Positions 34,450 through 42,832 of a stretch of DNA of 56,110 bases are shown piece after piece. The translations under genes were made by a program, and so were the position numbers. The DNA is taken from NCBI GenBank assembly GCA_001898165.1, contig MKTD01000045.1:1-56110 (forward strand), given 5' to 3'. The DNA is from Bacteroidia bacterium 43-41 (GTDB taxonomy: Bacteria > Bacteroidota > Bacteroidia > Bacteroidales > Dysgonomonadaceae). Numbering within the stretch: the first letter of the stretch is position 1; every line of letters starts with the position of its first letter. A model generated the notes under the pieces. It saw nothing but the letters and a program-made list of their open reading frames with translations, did not search any database and was not told the origin of the DNA.

Positions 34450-35154
34450 TTACCTTACCGTTATGTGAAAGCAAGCCTGTTTCCGCTCGTGTTTCACATA
34501 ACACCGTTGTTGATTTTTTAAATCGAAAAGTACTTGTGCCAATACAAGTTTCAATCGTTCCGGCGGTACCTGACGGATGGAATCGGGTGTAACCTGGTCG
34601 AAACGTTTCCACGACACGTCAAAGGTGGTTCCGTAACGATGAGTAGAGTTCTCGCTGGCATTGATGTTCCTTTTTGTCAGTGTTGAAAGGTCATCATCGG
34701 TGCGGAGAATGCTGGTCAGATAAAGCCGGTACAGAGGCAAATCTTTACTGTAAAGCGAATCCCTGAAATTCTGTGCAATATCGACGAAAAGCTGTGCCGC
34801 TGAAGGAACCAGAAAAGGGATAGAATGTGTTAAATCGTACATTTTATAGAGCTCCAGTTCGTTGGGCAGGCGGACAAGCTCGTCTTTCAGCTTCAACGTA
34901 TCATCGCGTGACGCCATCGGCGAAATTCCGCCGGCGACGGCAGCCGTCAGGTGCAAATCCTGTAAATCGTTGAATTCCTTGTTGTAGTTTCCCGAAAACC
35001 GTTGTTTCCGTTCCAATGGAATGCCCCGTGCCGCTTTTACGGTTTCGACGGTCCCGGCAGGTTCGGCTTTACCTTTTCCGCAGAACATGAACAGGAAAGG
35101 CAGTGAAAACAACAGCATCCATCGAAAACATTTCATACCTGCCGCTTTAACCAT
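34450..35154 (-). CDS. DUF5715-family lipoprotein, M15-peptidase-like
   Basis: Two starts are possible: 35154, overlapping the exonuclease stop, or the ATG at 35136 (MKCFRWMLLF). The second gives a clean lipoprotein signal with FMFC as lipobox. The mature part has an N-terminal helical region and a C-terminal domain with STHRYGTTFDVSW (about 180) and ACFHITV at the end. The S-x-H-x-x-G-x-x-x-D layout followed by a later H resembles the zinc ligands of VanY/DacD-type M15 carboxypeptidases. Proteolysis is therefore a reasonable but unproven idea. DUF5715 is the family name I associate with this pattern. Confidence 0.7.
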   Translation of the reverse strand: MVKAAGMKCFRWMLLFSLPFLFMFCGKGKAEPAGTVETVKAARGIPLERKQRFSGNYNKEFNDLQDLHLTAAVAGGISPMASRDDTLKLKDELVRLPNELELYKMYDLTHSIPFLVPSAAQLFVDIAQNFRDSLYSKDLPLYRLYLTSILRTDDDLSTLTKRNINASENSTHRYGTTFDVSWKRFDQVTPDSIRQVPPERLKLVLAQVLFDLKNQQRCYVKHERKQACFHITVR

Positions 35155-35917
35155 TCATTTCACGAAGCCTGATTTTCGTAAGCATTTGCTTCGTATTCAA
35201 CGGGAAGTCGCCATCCATCATCCACGAATAGTAACTGGGTTCGTTGCGTAAGACCTGTACAACTGATTTACCTTTATGTTTACCGAAATTGAACACTTCA
35301 ACACCGTTTTCGTCGAAAATAATCCGTCCGGCAAAATCCACGTTATTGTTAAAACTGGAATACTCTTTTGATAAGAATGCGATATCGTTCTCCAAATCGG
35401 GATAACGGTCGAGTTGCGACTTCAGCACTTCATACGTGGCGACGGTGTCGGCTTCGGCAGAGTGCGCGTTCTCCAACTCTTTTTCGCAATAAAATTTGTA
35501 TGCGGCTTCCAGCGTGCGTTGTTCCTTTTTGTGAAAGATAATCTGAACATCCACGAACTTACGTTTGCTCATATCAAAATCCACTCCCGCCCGAAGGAAT
35601 TCTTCCGAGAGCACCGGCACATCGAAACGGCTGGAGTTAAAACCCGCCAAATCACAGCCTTCCAGCATGTCGGCCAACGATTTTGCCACTTGCTTAAATG
35701 TGGGACAATCTTTCACATCGTCGTCGGTAATTCCGTGAATGGCCGTCGCCTGGGGCGGAATAGGCATCTCGGGGTTTATACGTCGCGATTTTATTTCTTC
35801 CTTTCCGTTCGGATGAACTTTCAGCAACGAAATTTCTACTATTCTGTCTTTTGTAATATTTATCCCGGTGGTTTCAAGGTCAAAGAAAACCAGCGGATTT
35901 TTGAGGTTTAGTTTCAT
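35147..35917 (-). CDS. DEDDh 3'-5' exonuclease (DNA polymerase III epsilon-like)
   Basis: 256 residues. The exonuclease domain (about 1-175) has FFDLETTG (Asp and Glu of motif Exo I), the middle segment FNSSRFDVPVLSEE (Exo II Asp) and HSAEADTVAT (Exo III His and Asp). A C-terminal domain (about 200-256) contains VFNFGKHKGKSVVQVL, a small fold also found as DUF3820-type C-terminal modules, and SYYSWMMDGDFP. It follows dnaN by 3 bases, so sliding clamp and exonuclease are made together. It may be the proofreading subunit or a separate repair nuclease; a dnaQ paralogue elsewhere cannot be excluded. Confidence 0.9.
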   Translation of the reverse strand: MKLNLKNPLVFFDLETTGINITKDRIVEISLLKVHPNGKEEIKSRRINPEMPIPPQATAIHGITDDDVKDCPTFKQVAKSLADMLEGCDLAGFNSSRFDVPVLSEEFLRAGVDFDMSKRKFVDVQIIFHKKEQRTLEAAYKFYCEKELENAHSAEADTVATYEVLKSQLDRYPDLENDIAFLSKEYSSFNNNVDFAGRIIFDENGVEVFNFGKHKGKSVVQVLRNEPSYYSWMMDGDFPLNTKQMLTKIRLREMNG

Positions 35918-35920
35918 CTT

Positions 35921-37045
35921 TTAATCATTTAACATCATCGGCATCAACAGGGTGAGCATCTCTTCGTTCTCTTCGTTTTCAGCAGGAAGAATTATTCCGG
36001 CGCGCGAGGGATCGGAAAGCTCTATTATTACATCGGTTGACGGGATGTTGTTCAGTATATCGATGAGGAAAACAGCTTTAAAACCGATATTCATCACGTT
36101 CCCGTTATACTGGCAAGGAATAATTTCTTCCGCCGAAGTCAGGAAATCGATATCCTGTGCCGAAACAACGATCTTGTCCTCCGACATTTGTAATTTCACC
36201 AAACTGCTTGCCGGATTTGAAAACACACTGACGCGCTTTAAAGCGTTCAGCAACGCAAGCCTGTCGAGCGTAACGTTATTGGGATTATTTTGTGGAATGA
36301 CCGAGTTGTAGTTGGGATAACGTCCTTCCACGAAGCGGCAGATCATCACAAAGTTCGACAGGATTATGTAGGCATTGTTTTCGTCGAATTTCACCTCTAC
36401 CGTCCCGTCTTCTTTCGGAAGAAGCGATCTCAGCAGGTTTGCCGGTTTTTTCGGCAAAATAAACGATGATCTTCCATCACCCTGCACATCTTTATGTATT
36501 ACACGCACGAGCTTGTGTCCGTCTGATGCAACAAAAGTGAGATCGTCGGCAGTGATATCGAAGTAAATACCATTCATCACCGGGCGAAGCTCGTCGTCGG
36601 CTGTGGCAAAAACGGTTCTATTGATTCCGTTGAAAAGGGTCCCGGCAGGGATGTTGAGCCCTATTGCCGATTCTTTCAACTCTTTGGGCCTCGGATATTC
36701 ATCGCCTTTTAAGCCTACAAAATTGTATTTCCCGTTATGATAGTATATGTATATCTCGAGTGTTTCGTCGTTCACGTCGAAAGTGAGTGGTTGATCGGGA
36801 AGTTCCCTCAGCGGGTCCAACAGATTTTTGGAGTTAATAGCCAGACTGCCGGCCCCCTCCGAACTGTTTACTTCTACTTTGGTTTCCAATCGGGTTTCGT
36901 TGTCGGCGGCTGTAATGGTCAACACGTTTCCGTCCAGTTCCAAGAGAAAACAATCCAAAATGGGTAGTGTGTTTTTTGAATTGATAACTCTGCTGATTGC
37001 TTGCAGATGGCTCAACAATGCGGCGCTTGATACTACAAATTTCAT
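35921..37045 (-). CDS. dnaN: DNA polymerase III beta subunit (sliding clamp)
   Basis: 374 residues with three repeated clamp folds. MKFVVSSAALLSHLQAISRVINSKNTLPILDCFLLEL is the standard start. The second domain begins near residue 130 (FNGINRTVFATADDELRPVMNGIYF). SDGHKLVRV and the C-terminal VFLIDILNNIPSTDVIIELSDPSRAGIILP with a final LLMPMM are conserved. It is the first gene of a minus-strand operon dnaN-exonuclease-DUF5715-truA. It is not next to dnaA or an origin, as is usual in Bacteroidetes. Confidence 0.97.
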   Translation of the reverse strand: MKFVVSSAALLSHLQAISRVINSKNTLPILDCFLLELDGNVLTITAADNETRLETKVEVNSSEGAGSLAINSKNLLDPLRELPDQPLTFDVNDETLEIYIYYHNGKYNFVGLKGDEYPRPKELKESAIGLNIPAGTLFNGINRTVFATADDELRPVMNGIYFDITADDLTFVASDGHKLVRVIHKDVQGDGRSSFILPKKPANLLRSLLPKEDGTVEVKFDENNAYIILSNFVMICRFVEGRYPNYNSVIPQNNPNNVTLDRLALLNALKRVSVFSNPASSLVKLQMSEDKIVVSAQDIDFLTSAEEIIPCQYNGNVMNIGFKAVFLIDILNNIPSTDVIIELSDPSRAGIILPAENEENEEMLTLLMPMMLND

Positions 37046-37091
37046 AGGGCGTGTGAATTTATTTAATATTTGATGTTTTGATATAATTTAG

Positions 37092-37107
37092 CAAATATAC
37101 AAAATTA
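37092..37107 (-). promoter_or_regulatory. Two abutting -7 boxes upstream of dnaN
   Basis: On the minus strand TAATTTTG (37107 to 37100) is followed without a gap by TATATTTG (37099 to 37092). Both match TAnnTTTG. The start codon is 47 bases further on. The -33 elements are unclear. Confidence 0.5.
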
Positions 37108-37144
37108 TCTGTTTTGATAAGGCTTGTCTGTACAAATTTTCAAT

Positions 37145-38041
37145 CTATTTCTTATTCCGGGGATGATGTTCGATAATCTCCTGCCTCAGAAAACTCCGGT
37201 CTATATGGGTATATATCTCGGTGGTTGTGATTTTTTCATGCCCCAACATTTCCTGGATCACCCGGATGTTGGCTCCACGTTCCAGCAGGTGCGTGGCGAA
37301 CGAATGACGAAAGACGTGCGGGCCGATCTCTTTGTTGATCCCGGCCGCCCCGGCATATTGTCTGATGTAATAAAAAACCGTAATGCGTGAAATAGCACTT
37401 CCCCTCGAACTCGTAAAAACAATATCCTCGCTGCCTTTCTTAACGATTTGTCGTTGACGGTAGAAGAGGTAATTATTTATTTTTTGAATGGCCGTTTCCG
37501 ATATCGGGACAAGCCGTTGTTTGTTCCCTTTTCCCAGTACACGTATGAATCCTTCATCGAAGAACAAATCGGAAAATCTCAGGTTTGTCAGTTCCGACAC
37601 ACGCAGGCCGCAGCTGTAAAGCGTTTCGATAATGGCGTAATTACGGGTGCCTTCGGCAGTGGAGACATCTATACTATCCAAGATGGAATCGATCTCCTCA
37701 ATGGACAAGACAACCGGAAGCTTCAATCCAATTTTGGGAGCTTCCAGTAACTGGCTGGGGTTCTCTTCGATAACTCCGTCAAGGACAAGATAGTGAAAAA
37801 AAGATTTGATTCCCGAGATTGTCCGGGCCACCGAACGGGCTTTGATGTCATTATCGTGCAATTCGGCAAGAAACTCCTCTAAATGTTGAAGTCTTATTCC
37901 CGTGAAAGAGAGGTTGCGGGCTTCCATAAAATCAACCAGTTTCTGCAAATCGGCCATATAGGCGTCAATAGTGTTTGACGACAGTCCTCTTTCCAGCAGC
38001 AGGTAGCGTTTATATTTTTCAACAGGTAAGTTTCGTTGCAT
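37145..38041 (-). CDS. xerD: Site-specific tyrosine recombinase XerD
   Basis: 298 residues of the chromosome dimer resolution recombinase. The N-terminal SAM-like domain (about 1-95) has YLLLERGLSSNTIDAYMADL. The catalytic domain has Arg in SCGLRVSELTNL, Lys in GKGNKQRLVPIS, HVFRHSFATHLLERGANIRVIQEMLGHEKITTTEIYTHID with His, Arg, His and the Tyr nucleophile. Length and N-terminus favour XerD over integrases of mobile elements. It is the last of four minus-strand genes with gaps of 2-4 bases: small membrane protein, response regulator, histidine kinase, xerD. Confidence 0.93.
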   Translation of the reverse strand: MQRNLPVEKYKRYLLLERGLSSNTIDAYMADLQKLVDFMEARNLSFTGIRLQHLEEFLAELHDNDIKARSVARTISGIKSFFHYLVLDGVIEENPSQLLEAPKIGLKLPVVLSIEEIDSILDSIDVSTAEGTRNYAIIETLYSCGLRVSELTNLRFSDLFFDEGFIRVLGKGNKQRLVPISETAIQKINNYLFYRQRQIVKKGSEDIVFTSSRGSAISRITVFYYIRQYAGAAGINKEIGPHVFRHSFATHLLERGANIRVIQEMLGHEKITTTEIYTHIDRSFLRQEIIEHHPRNKK

Positions 38042-38044
38042 CGG

Positions 38045-40537
38045 TTACGGTTTTTCCATTTCCGACATCAGTTTCTCTGCCTCCTCCACATAACGTCGTA
38101 TTTCGCTGGTTACCCTGATTTTTTCGTCCTCCGTAACGAATTCTTTATGGTCTAATTTCAGCAAAAGATCCGATAATTTTTCATCGCCCATCATTTTGAA
38201 AAGCGGTAACATCTTGTGTGCAAAATGCGATGCGTTGTCCATATCGCTTTTCTCAAAACACGCCTCCAGCTCACTGTTGTTTTTTCCGGTGTCGAGCACG
38301 AATGCCTTCAGTATTTCCAGCGAACTTTCCGTATCGTTTTTAACAACGTCAATCAATACCGGAACACCTTTGAGATTTTCGCCCGACCCTGTTTCCGCTG
38401 TCAGCTTAAGCTTCAGGTACTTATTAATCAGGCTGAAAAGTTGTCCTGAGGTGAACGGTTTATTCAGGAAATCTGTAAAACCCAATTGTTTGAAATCAGG
38501 AGACGACAAATCCGATTTTGCAGACAATGCGATAACCGGCGTTGACTTTGATTGAAGCAAGTCAGAATCTAAAATACGCCTTATGAGCATAAAGCCATTT
38601 ACCCGTGGCATTTGAATATCGAGAAATATCAAATCGAAGATGTTATTTTTCAAAATATTCAATACGTAGTCAGGATTGGTTTCAGTAACAACATTTATTT
38701 TTTTCAATCTAAGCATCTCAGCCATCATTGTCAACTGAATAGGGTCATCATCAACTGCCAGCACCGAGATATTTTCAACATCAAAATCGGGATAATCTTC
38801 ATCCGAACTCAATGCTTCCACCGGCCGTGATGTTTCGAGCGGGATATCTACAAAAAACTCAGAGCCTTTGCCCTCTTCGGATTGCAGGCGAATTTTCCCG
38901 CCCAGCTCATCGATCAAACCTTTCGTTATTGCCAAACCGAGCCCGCTGCCTTCTGCCTGCTGCTCTGTTTTTTCGGATTTTATCTGCATAAACTCCTGAA
39001 AGATATTCCCCTGATCTTCTTCACTGATCCCTATTCCGGTATCTTTTACCGAAAACTTCAGAATCGTTTTCTCCCTTTCATTCAGAGATTCCACAAAAAC
39101 CTCAACTTTCCCTTGTTGCGTGTATTTTATCGCATTCGAAATCAGATTGGAGTAAATCTCCCGGATCATAAACGGATCACCAAAAACAAGTAATTTACCC
39201 GGCACTTTATTGAACACATTAAACTCAAGTTGTTTCTTTTCGGCAAGGGGCCTGAAGCTGTCCGTTGTATTTTCAACTAATTCATGCACATTAAAATTCA
39301 TCTCCTTGCGCGACCAGGTGCCGGATTCTATTTTCTGATAGTCGAGCAGGTTTGTCACCAGTTGCAAGACATGATCACCCGATTTTTTCATATTCGCCAG
39401 ATACATTTTCCGGGTGTCTTCGCCGGCTCCCGACTCCATTAATTCTATATAACCCAGAATTGAACTCATCGGCGCTTTTATGTCGTGCGAAATGGATAAC
39501 ATCAGCTTCTCACGCGATTGCAGCAATTGATTAATCCGCACGTTGGATTCTTCCAGGCGTCTTCTGTATCTTTGGCTTCGGTTTATATCCATCAAGAATA
39601 ACAGACCAAAAACAAGCGCTATCAATATGGCCAGCGAAGAGACACCTAACACAATTTTTGAAGATCTGTTGAGTGTGGCATTCTTTTCTTCAATAAGCCT
39701 TATCGATTTATCAATCTCTTCCTGTTCGATAGATTTTAACAAATCGTCGATTCTTACAGTCAGCAAATGATTGGTGTTATTCATGGATGATTGCCTCTGA
39801 AGTAACGCCATCTGAAATTTTCGCTGATTTTCAAGATTCAACCGCTCGGAATACCTCACCATATTGACAACAGTGTCGATTACCAGCTTGATATTATCGC
39901 GGACAGCGCCGGGACGGTTCTGGATGACAAGGGTCGAGTCCTGCTTTCCCCGTATAGCATCGCCTATTCTACCGAACAATTTTTTTTGTTTTCCCTTTAC
40001 CACTGTGGTATCACTCTCTTCGACAGATTTGTTTACAAAATTTTTACTCTCCAGGTAGTGCTCAATTTGAGAATTCAGGCTTCTGGGAACGAATGTACTA
40101 ACTGTTCCACGGATTATCCCCGGAGATTTGTTAATTGAATCCAATAAAACTGCGATAGCCTGTAGATTTTTTTCTTTTTCATTCAACAGGACTTCAATAC
40201 TATCGAGTTTTATGACACGCGACGTATCTTTTGCAAGTTGCTTCAACGAGTTAATCTTAGAATTAATCTCAGGCCTTATTGAATCGTACCGGGCAAAGTA
40301 GCCTTTAGCACTTTCAGAGGTATATAGGTTTTGTGTGCCTTCAACTTCGTATAACCGGTTAATAACATTACCCACAATGATCAGCTCTGTTAAATCTTCA
40401 TTCCTGACCCTGGTCTCCGAAAATTGGACAAGATTCCGATAAATGGCCAATAATCCTACAATCATAGTCGCTACGACTAAAATATAGCCAATAATTACCT
40501 CATATTTCATTACAGAGCGTGAGCCGGATGATTTCAT
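38045..40537 (-). CDS. Hybrid sensor histidine kinase with receiver and HPt domains
   Basis: 830 residues. Two membrane segments (about 11-30 and 295-317) enclose a helical, Lys/Glu-rich periplasmic sensor of about 265 residues. The HisKA domain has SISHDIKAPMSSILGY with phospho-His near 351. The HATPase part shows NAIKYT, DTGIGISEEDQG and GSGLGLAITKGL. A receiver domain has the DDDPIQLTMM start and FDLIFLDIQMPRVNG with the phospho-Asp. A C-terminal HPt module has HFAHKMLPLFKMM with its His near 773. This is a complete phosphorelay in one chain. The response regulator gene starts upstream with a 4-base gap, making it the likely output partner. Confidence 0.93.
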   Translation of the reverse strand: MKSSGSRSVMKYEVIIGYILVVATMIVGLLAIYRNLVQFSETRVRNEDLTELIIVGNVINRLYEVEGTQNLYTSESAKGYFARYDSIRPEINSKINSLKQLAKDTSRVIKLDSIEVLLNEKEKNLQAIAVLLDSINKSPGIIRGTVSTFVPRSLNSQIEHYLESKNFVNKSVEESDTTVVKGKQKKLFGRIGDAIRGKQDSTLVIQNRPGAVRDNIKLVIDTVVNMVRYSERLNLENQRKFQMALLQRQSSMNNTNHLLTVRIDDLLKSIEQEEIDKSIRLIEEKNATLNRSSKIVLGVSSLAILIALVFGLLFLMDINRSQRYRRRLEESNVRINQLLQSREKLMLSISHDIKAPMSSILGYIELMESGAGEDTRKMYLANMKKSGDHVLQLVTNLLDYQKIESGTWSRKEMNFNVHELVENTTDSFRPLAEKKQLEFNVFNKVPGKLLVFGDPFMIREIYSNLISNAIKYTQQGKVEVFVESLNEREKTILKFSVKDTGIGISEEDQGNIFQEFMQIKSEKTEQQAEGSGLGLAITKGLIDELGGKIRLQSEEGKGSEFFVDIPLETSRPVEALSSDEDYPDFDVENISVLAVDDDPIQLTMMAEMLRLKKINVVTETNPDYVLNILKNNIFDLIFLDIQMPRVNGFMLIRRILDSDLLQSKSTPVIALSAKSDLSSPDFKQLGFTDFLNKPFTSGQLFSLINKYLKLKLTAETGSGENLKGVPVLIDVVKNDTESSLEILKAFVLDTGKNNSELEACFEKSDMDNASHFAHKMLPLFKMMGDEKLSDLLLKLDHKEFVTEDEKIRVTSEIRRYVEEAEKLMSEMEKP

Positions 40538-40541
40538 TCGA

Positions 40542-41828
40542 TTAGTTTACTTCTACGTTATAAAGTTTTATTTTATTGTATAAGGTTTTTCGGTCAATAT
40601 TGAGTATTGATGCCGCCACCGTCTTATTTCCTTTGGCTATTTCAAGCGCTTCAATTATTTTTTCCTTTTCGTAATTTTCTTTTTTCAGCCCTTCAATAGC
40701 TTGTCTCTGCGGCTGTACAGGCTCAATGCTCTCTTCTGTAAAATTTTTAAACAGTGCGGGCAGAATCGTCTTGGATACGGTATCCTTTTCAGTTAAAAGG
40801 CAAGCCTTGAAAATCATATTTTTCAGTTCTTTAATGTTTCCACTCCAGGAATGTTTAAAAAACTCTTCAAGAACTTCATTGTCTATTTTTTTTATCTTTT
40901 TATCCAATTCTCTGTTTGCCACTTCAAGAAATTGTTCGGTATAAAACAGAATCACATCCTTATTCTCCTGTAAATTGGGTAGTTCGATGTATGACTTCAG
41001 GAGCAAATCGACTAACTTAGGGAGAAGCATCGGGCTCAATCGTTCCTTTTTTTCTCCGGTTGTCAGGATGATTTGAACAAAATTATCGTCCTTCTTCCGC
41101 GTAGAGAGGGCCTTCAACAACAAAGTCTGGAGATTTATGCCGGTTTTCTGAAGATTTTCGACAAGCAACAATCCTCTTTTTGCTTTTTCGAGTGACTCCA
41201 AAAGCAATTGTTCGGAAACACCCCGTTCACCGTTCCGGTTTATCGTTTGTGGATCCAGGTCAATCGCTATGAATGGGCCGGAATCTATTCCTTTCTTGCT
41301 GTAAATATAGCGGGCGACGGAAGTTTTACCCGTTCCCCGGTCGCCAATAACAAGCAGGTGAGAATCGTCGTGTATAACCTCATTCAGTTTGTCAAAGACT
41401 CTCATATAAACATCTCCCCGCGGCTTGATCAACGGATCCCGGAACTGTTCTGCTTTTTTTTTATTCTCCTGGTTTTTCAGGGCATCTGCAATCTTCTTGT
41501 ATAATACGTCTGTCTCAATAGGCTTGGCAATATAATCCACCGCTCCCAATTTCATAGACCCCACTGCCGTTTCAATGTCGGCATAGCCGGTCATCATAAT
41601 CACCAAAATATCAGAGTCGAACTTTTTAATCCACGACAAGAAAGAAAAACCATCGGCTTCGGGCATCCTGATATCTGAAAGGATCAGATCGTAGGCTTCA
41701 TCTTTTACTTTTTGCTTGGCTTCCTTAACGCTTGTGGCAATGTCGGCATTGTAGTGTTGTTTCACCAACCAGGATTTAAGCATCAGGCAGATGGTCAGAT
41801 TATCGTCCAAGATTAAGATTCTGTTCAT
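40542..41828 (-). CDS. NtrC-like response regulator with a degenerate sigma-54 domain
   Basis: 428 residues: receiver (about 1-120, phospho-Asp near 52 in LILSDIRMPEADG), AAA+ domain (about 150-350) and a Fis-type helix-turn-helix (about 385-425, NKTVAASILNIDRKTLYNKI). The AAA+ domain keeps a Walker A (GDRGTGKTS, about 162-170), but the region that should hold GAFTGA is shortened to ERGVSEQLLLESLEKAKRG, and Walker B reads GLLLVENL where LFLDEI is expected. It should therefore not activate sigma-54 polymerase and may not hydrolyse ATP well. It probably acts as a plain DNA-binding regulator under the kinase encoded next. Confidence 0.9.
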   Translation of the reverse strand: MNRILILDDNLTICLMLKSWLVKQHYNADIATSVKEAKQKVKDEAYDLILSDIRMPEADGFSFLSWIKKFDSDILVIMMTGYADIETAVGSMKLGAVDYIAKPIETDVLYKKIADALKNQENKKKAEQFRDPLIKPRGDVYMRVFDKLNEVIHDDSHLLVIGDRGTGKTSVARYIYSKKGIDSGPFIAIDLDPQTINRNGERGVSEQLLLESLEKAKRGLLLVENLQKTGINLQTLLLKALSTRKKDDNFVQIILTTGEKKERLSPMLLPKLVDLLLKSYIELPNLQENKDVILFYTEQFLEVANRELDKKIKKIDNEVLEEFFKHSWSGNIKELKNMIFKACLLTEKDTVSKTILPALFKNFTEESIEPVQPQRQAIEGLKKENYEKEKIIEALEIAKGNKTVAASILNIDRKTLYNKIKLYNVEVN

Positions 41829-41830
41829 GT

Positions 41831-42178
41831 CTATTCTCCCATCGCTCTCTCTTTGTTAAGTTCCCTGGGAATCATGATTCCCGAATAAAGCAGAAAAACG
41901 GCTCCAATTATCATCAATAAAGCCCATAAATTATTATTCCTGAACATCAGGTAAGTGGCAACGATCATCAGCACGCACGAAACCACCTGAAAATTGAATA
42001 ATCGTTTTCCGCGAATACTTTTACCCGGATAAGGCGACAGGGCCGTAACCGCACTGAAAGCAAGGACTGAAACTGCCATAATCCACGGAGCAACTGACGG
42101 GGCAAACAGATACAACACGGCAGAAATTAAAATTAAAATGCCGGAAATCTGGTAAATGGTTTCTTTTGAATTATGCAT
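41831..42178 (-). CDS. Small integral membrane protein of unknown function
   Basis: 115 residues with four hydrophobic segments (about 10-26, 29-46, 62-82 and 84-103) and a short charged C-terminus (PRELNKERAMGE). It is the first gene of the four-gene unit with the response regulator, 2 bases upstream of that start. No family is recognised. It could be an accessory to the two-component system or only a co-transcribed neighbour. Confidence 0.75.
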   Translation of the reverse strand: MHNSKETIYQISGILILISAVLYLFAPSVAPWIMAVSVLAFSAVTALSPYPGKSIRGKRLFNFQVVSCVLMIVATYLMFRNNNLWALLMIIGAVFLLYSGIMIPRELNKERAMGE

Positions 42179-42277
42179 TAGTTTTCACTTTAAACACCTG
42201 AACAATGACTCCTATCGGATCAATAATGCTACAAATTTAATAAAATAAATTTAATTTATTTCGCTATTCAATGTTTA

Positions 42278-42577
42278 CTATTCAATCACAAAAATTTCTT
42301 CATTTTCTTTCTTCATCAAATAATTTTCACGGGCATATTTTTCAAGGTTTTCAAGATTTGACTGGAGTTCATTTAGCTTAGCCTTATCTGTTTCTGTTTG
42401 ATTGCGGTAATATTCGATTTGTGTTTTCAGGTCACGGATCTCATTCTCATATTTTATCCGCTTCAGTAAACTGCTGTCGCTGAAAAAGAACAACATAGCT
42501 ATAAGAACTATCAATATGGCTATTTGATAGACCGACAAGCTCAATACTCTTTTTTTCATTATTTTCCTGAAATCCAT
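42278..42577 (-). CDS. FtsB/DivIC-like septum formation initiator
   Basis: 99 residues (93 if started at the second ATG, MKKRVLSLSVYQ). One membrane helix (about 17-35, YQIAILIVLIAMLFFF) is followed by a coiled coil (about 42-75, YENEIRDLKTQIEYYRNQTETDKAKLNELQSN-like heptads). The typical C-terminal LEKYARENYLMKKENEEIFVI ends the protein; E-[RK]-[IY]-AREKY is the family hallmark. It should act in the divisome with FtsL and FtsQ. It is probably a separate unit, 99 bases upstream of the small membrane protein gene. Confidence 0.85.
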   Translation of the reverse strand: MDFRKIMKKRVLSLSVYQIAILIVLIAMLFFFSDSSLLKRIKYENEIRDLKTQIEYYRNQTETDKAKLNELQSNLENLEKYARENYLMKKENEEIFVIE

Positions 42578-42723
42578 AAAACCTGCTAATCTCGAATTCT
42601 GTACTACAAAATTAAGTGAAATTTCATACTAATTCAAATGATTTTCCGGAATTAAGTAAAATATAATGGAAACAACGTGGGTTTTTCTTCATTTTTGAAC
42701 TATCTTTACATTTTGTAAACTTT

Positions 42724-42810
42724 AGAAACTGTATATATTTCTTATAAAAAAAGTAAATAAAAGTCTTGGCTCAAATAGCCCGCTATTATCGCCAAAACAA
42801 ATTTAAATAG
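42724..42810 (+). repeat. Half copy of the inverted-repeat element
   Basis: AGAAACTGT (42724-42732) matches the left end of the element at 50444-50691. A 28-base block at 42766-42793, including GGCTCAAATAGCC and CGCTATTATCGCC, is identical to 50475-50502. After it, AAACAA-ATTTAAA-AGT continues the match, but a 43-base stretch between two AAACAA copies in the full element is absent. The right terminus is missing. The block ends about 22 bases before the C69 peptidase start. Confidence 0.8.
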
Positions 42811-42832
42811 TCTCTTAAATTCAATATAAAAA

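Noticed and set aside
37145-38041. The tyrosine recombinase as the integrase of a mobile element
   Set aside because: Length, motifs and surroundings are those of house-keeping XerD; there is no tRNA, attachment site or cargo gene next to it.
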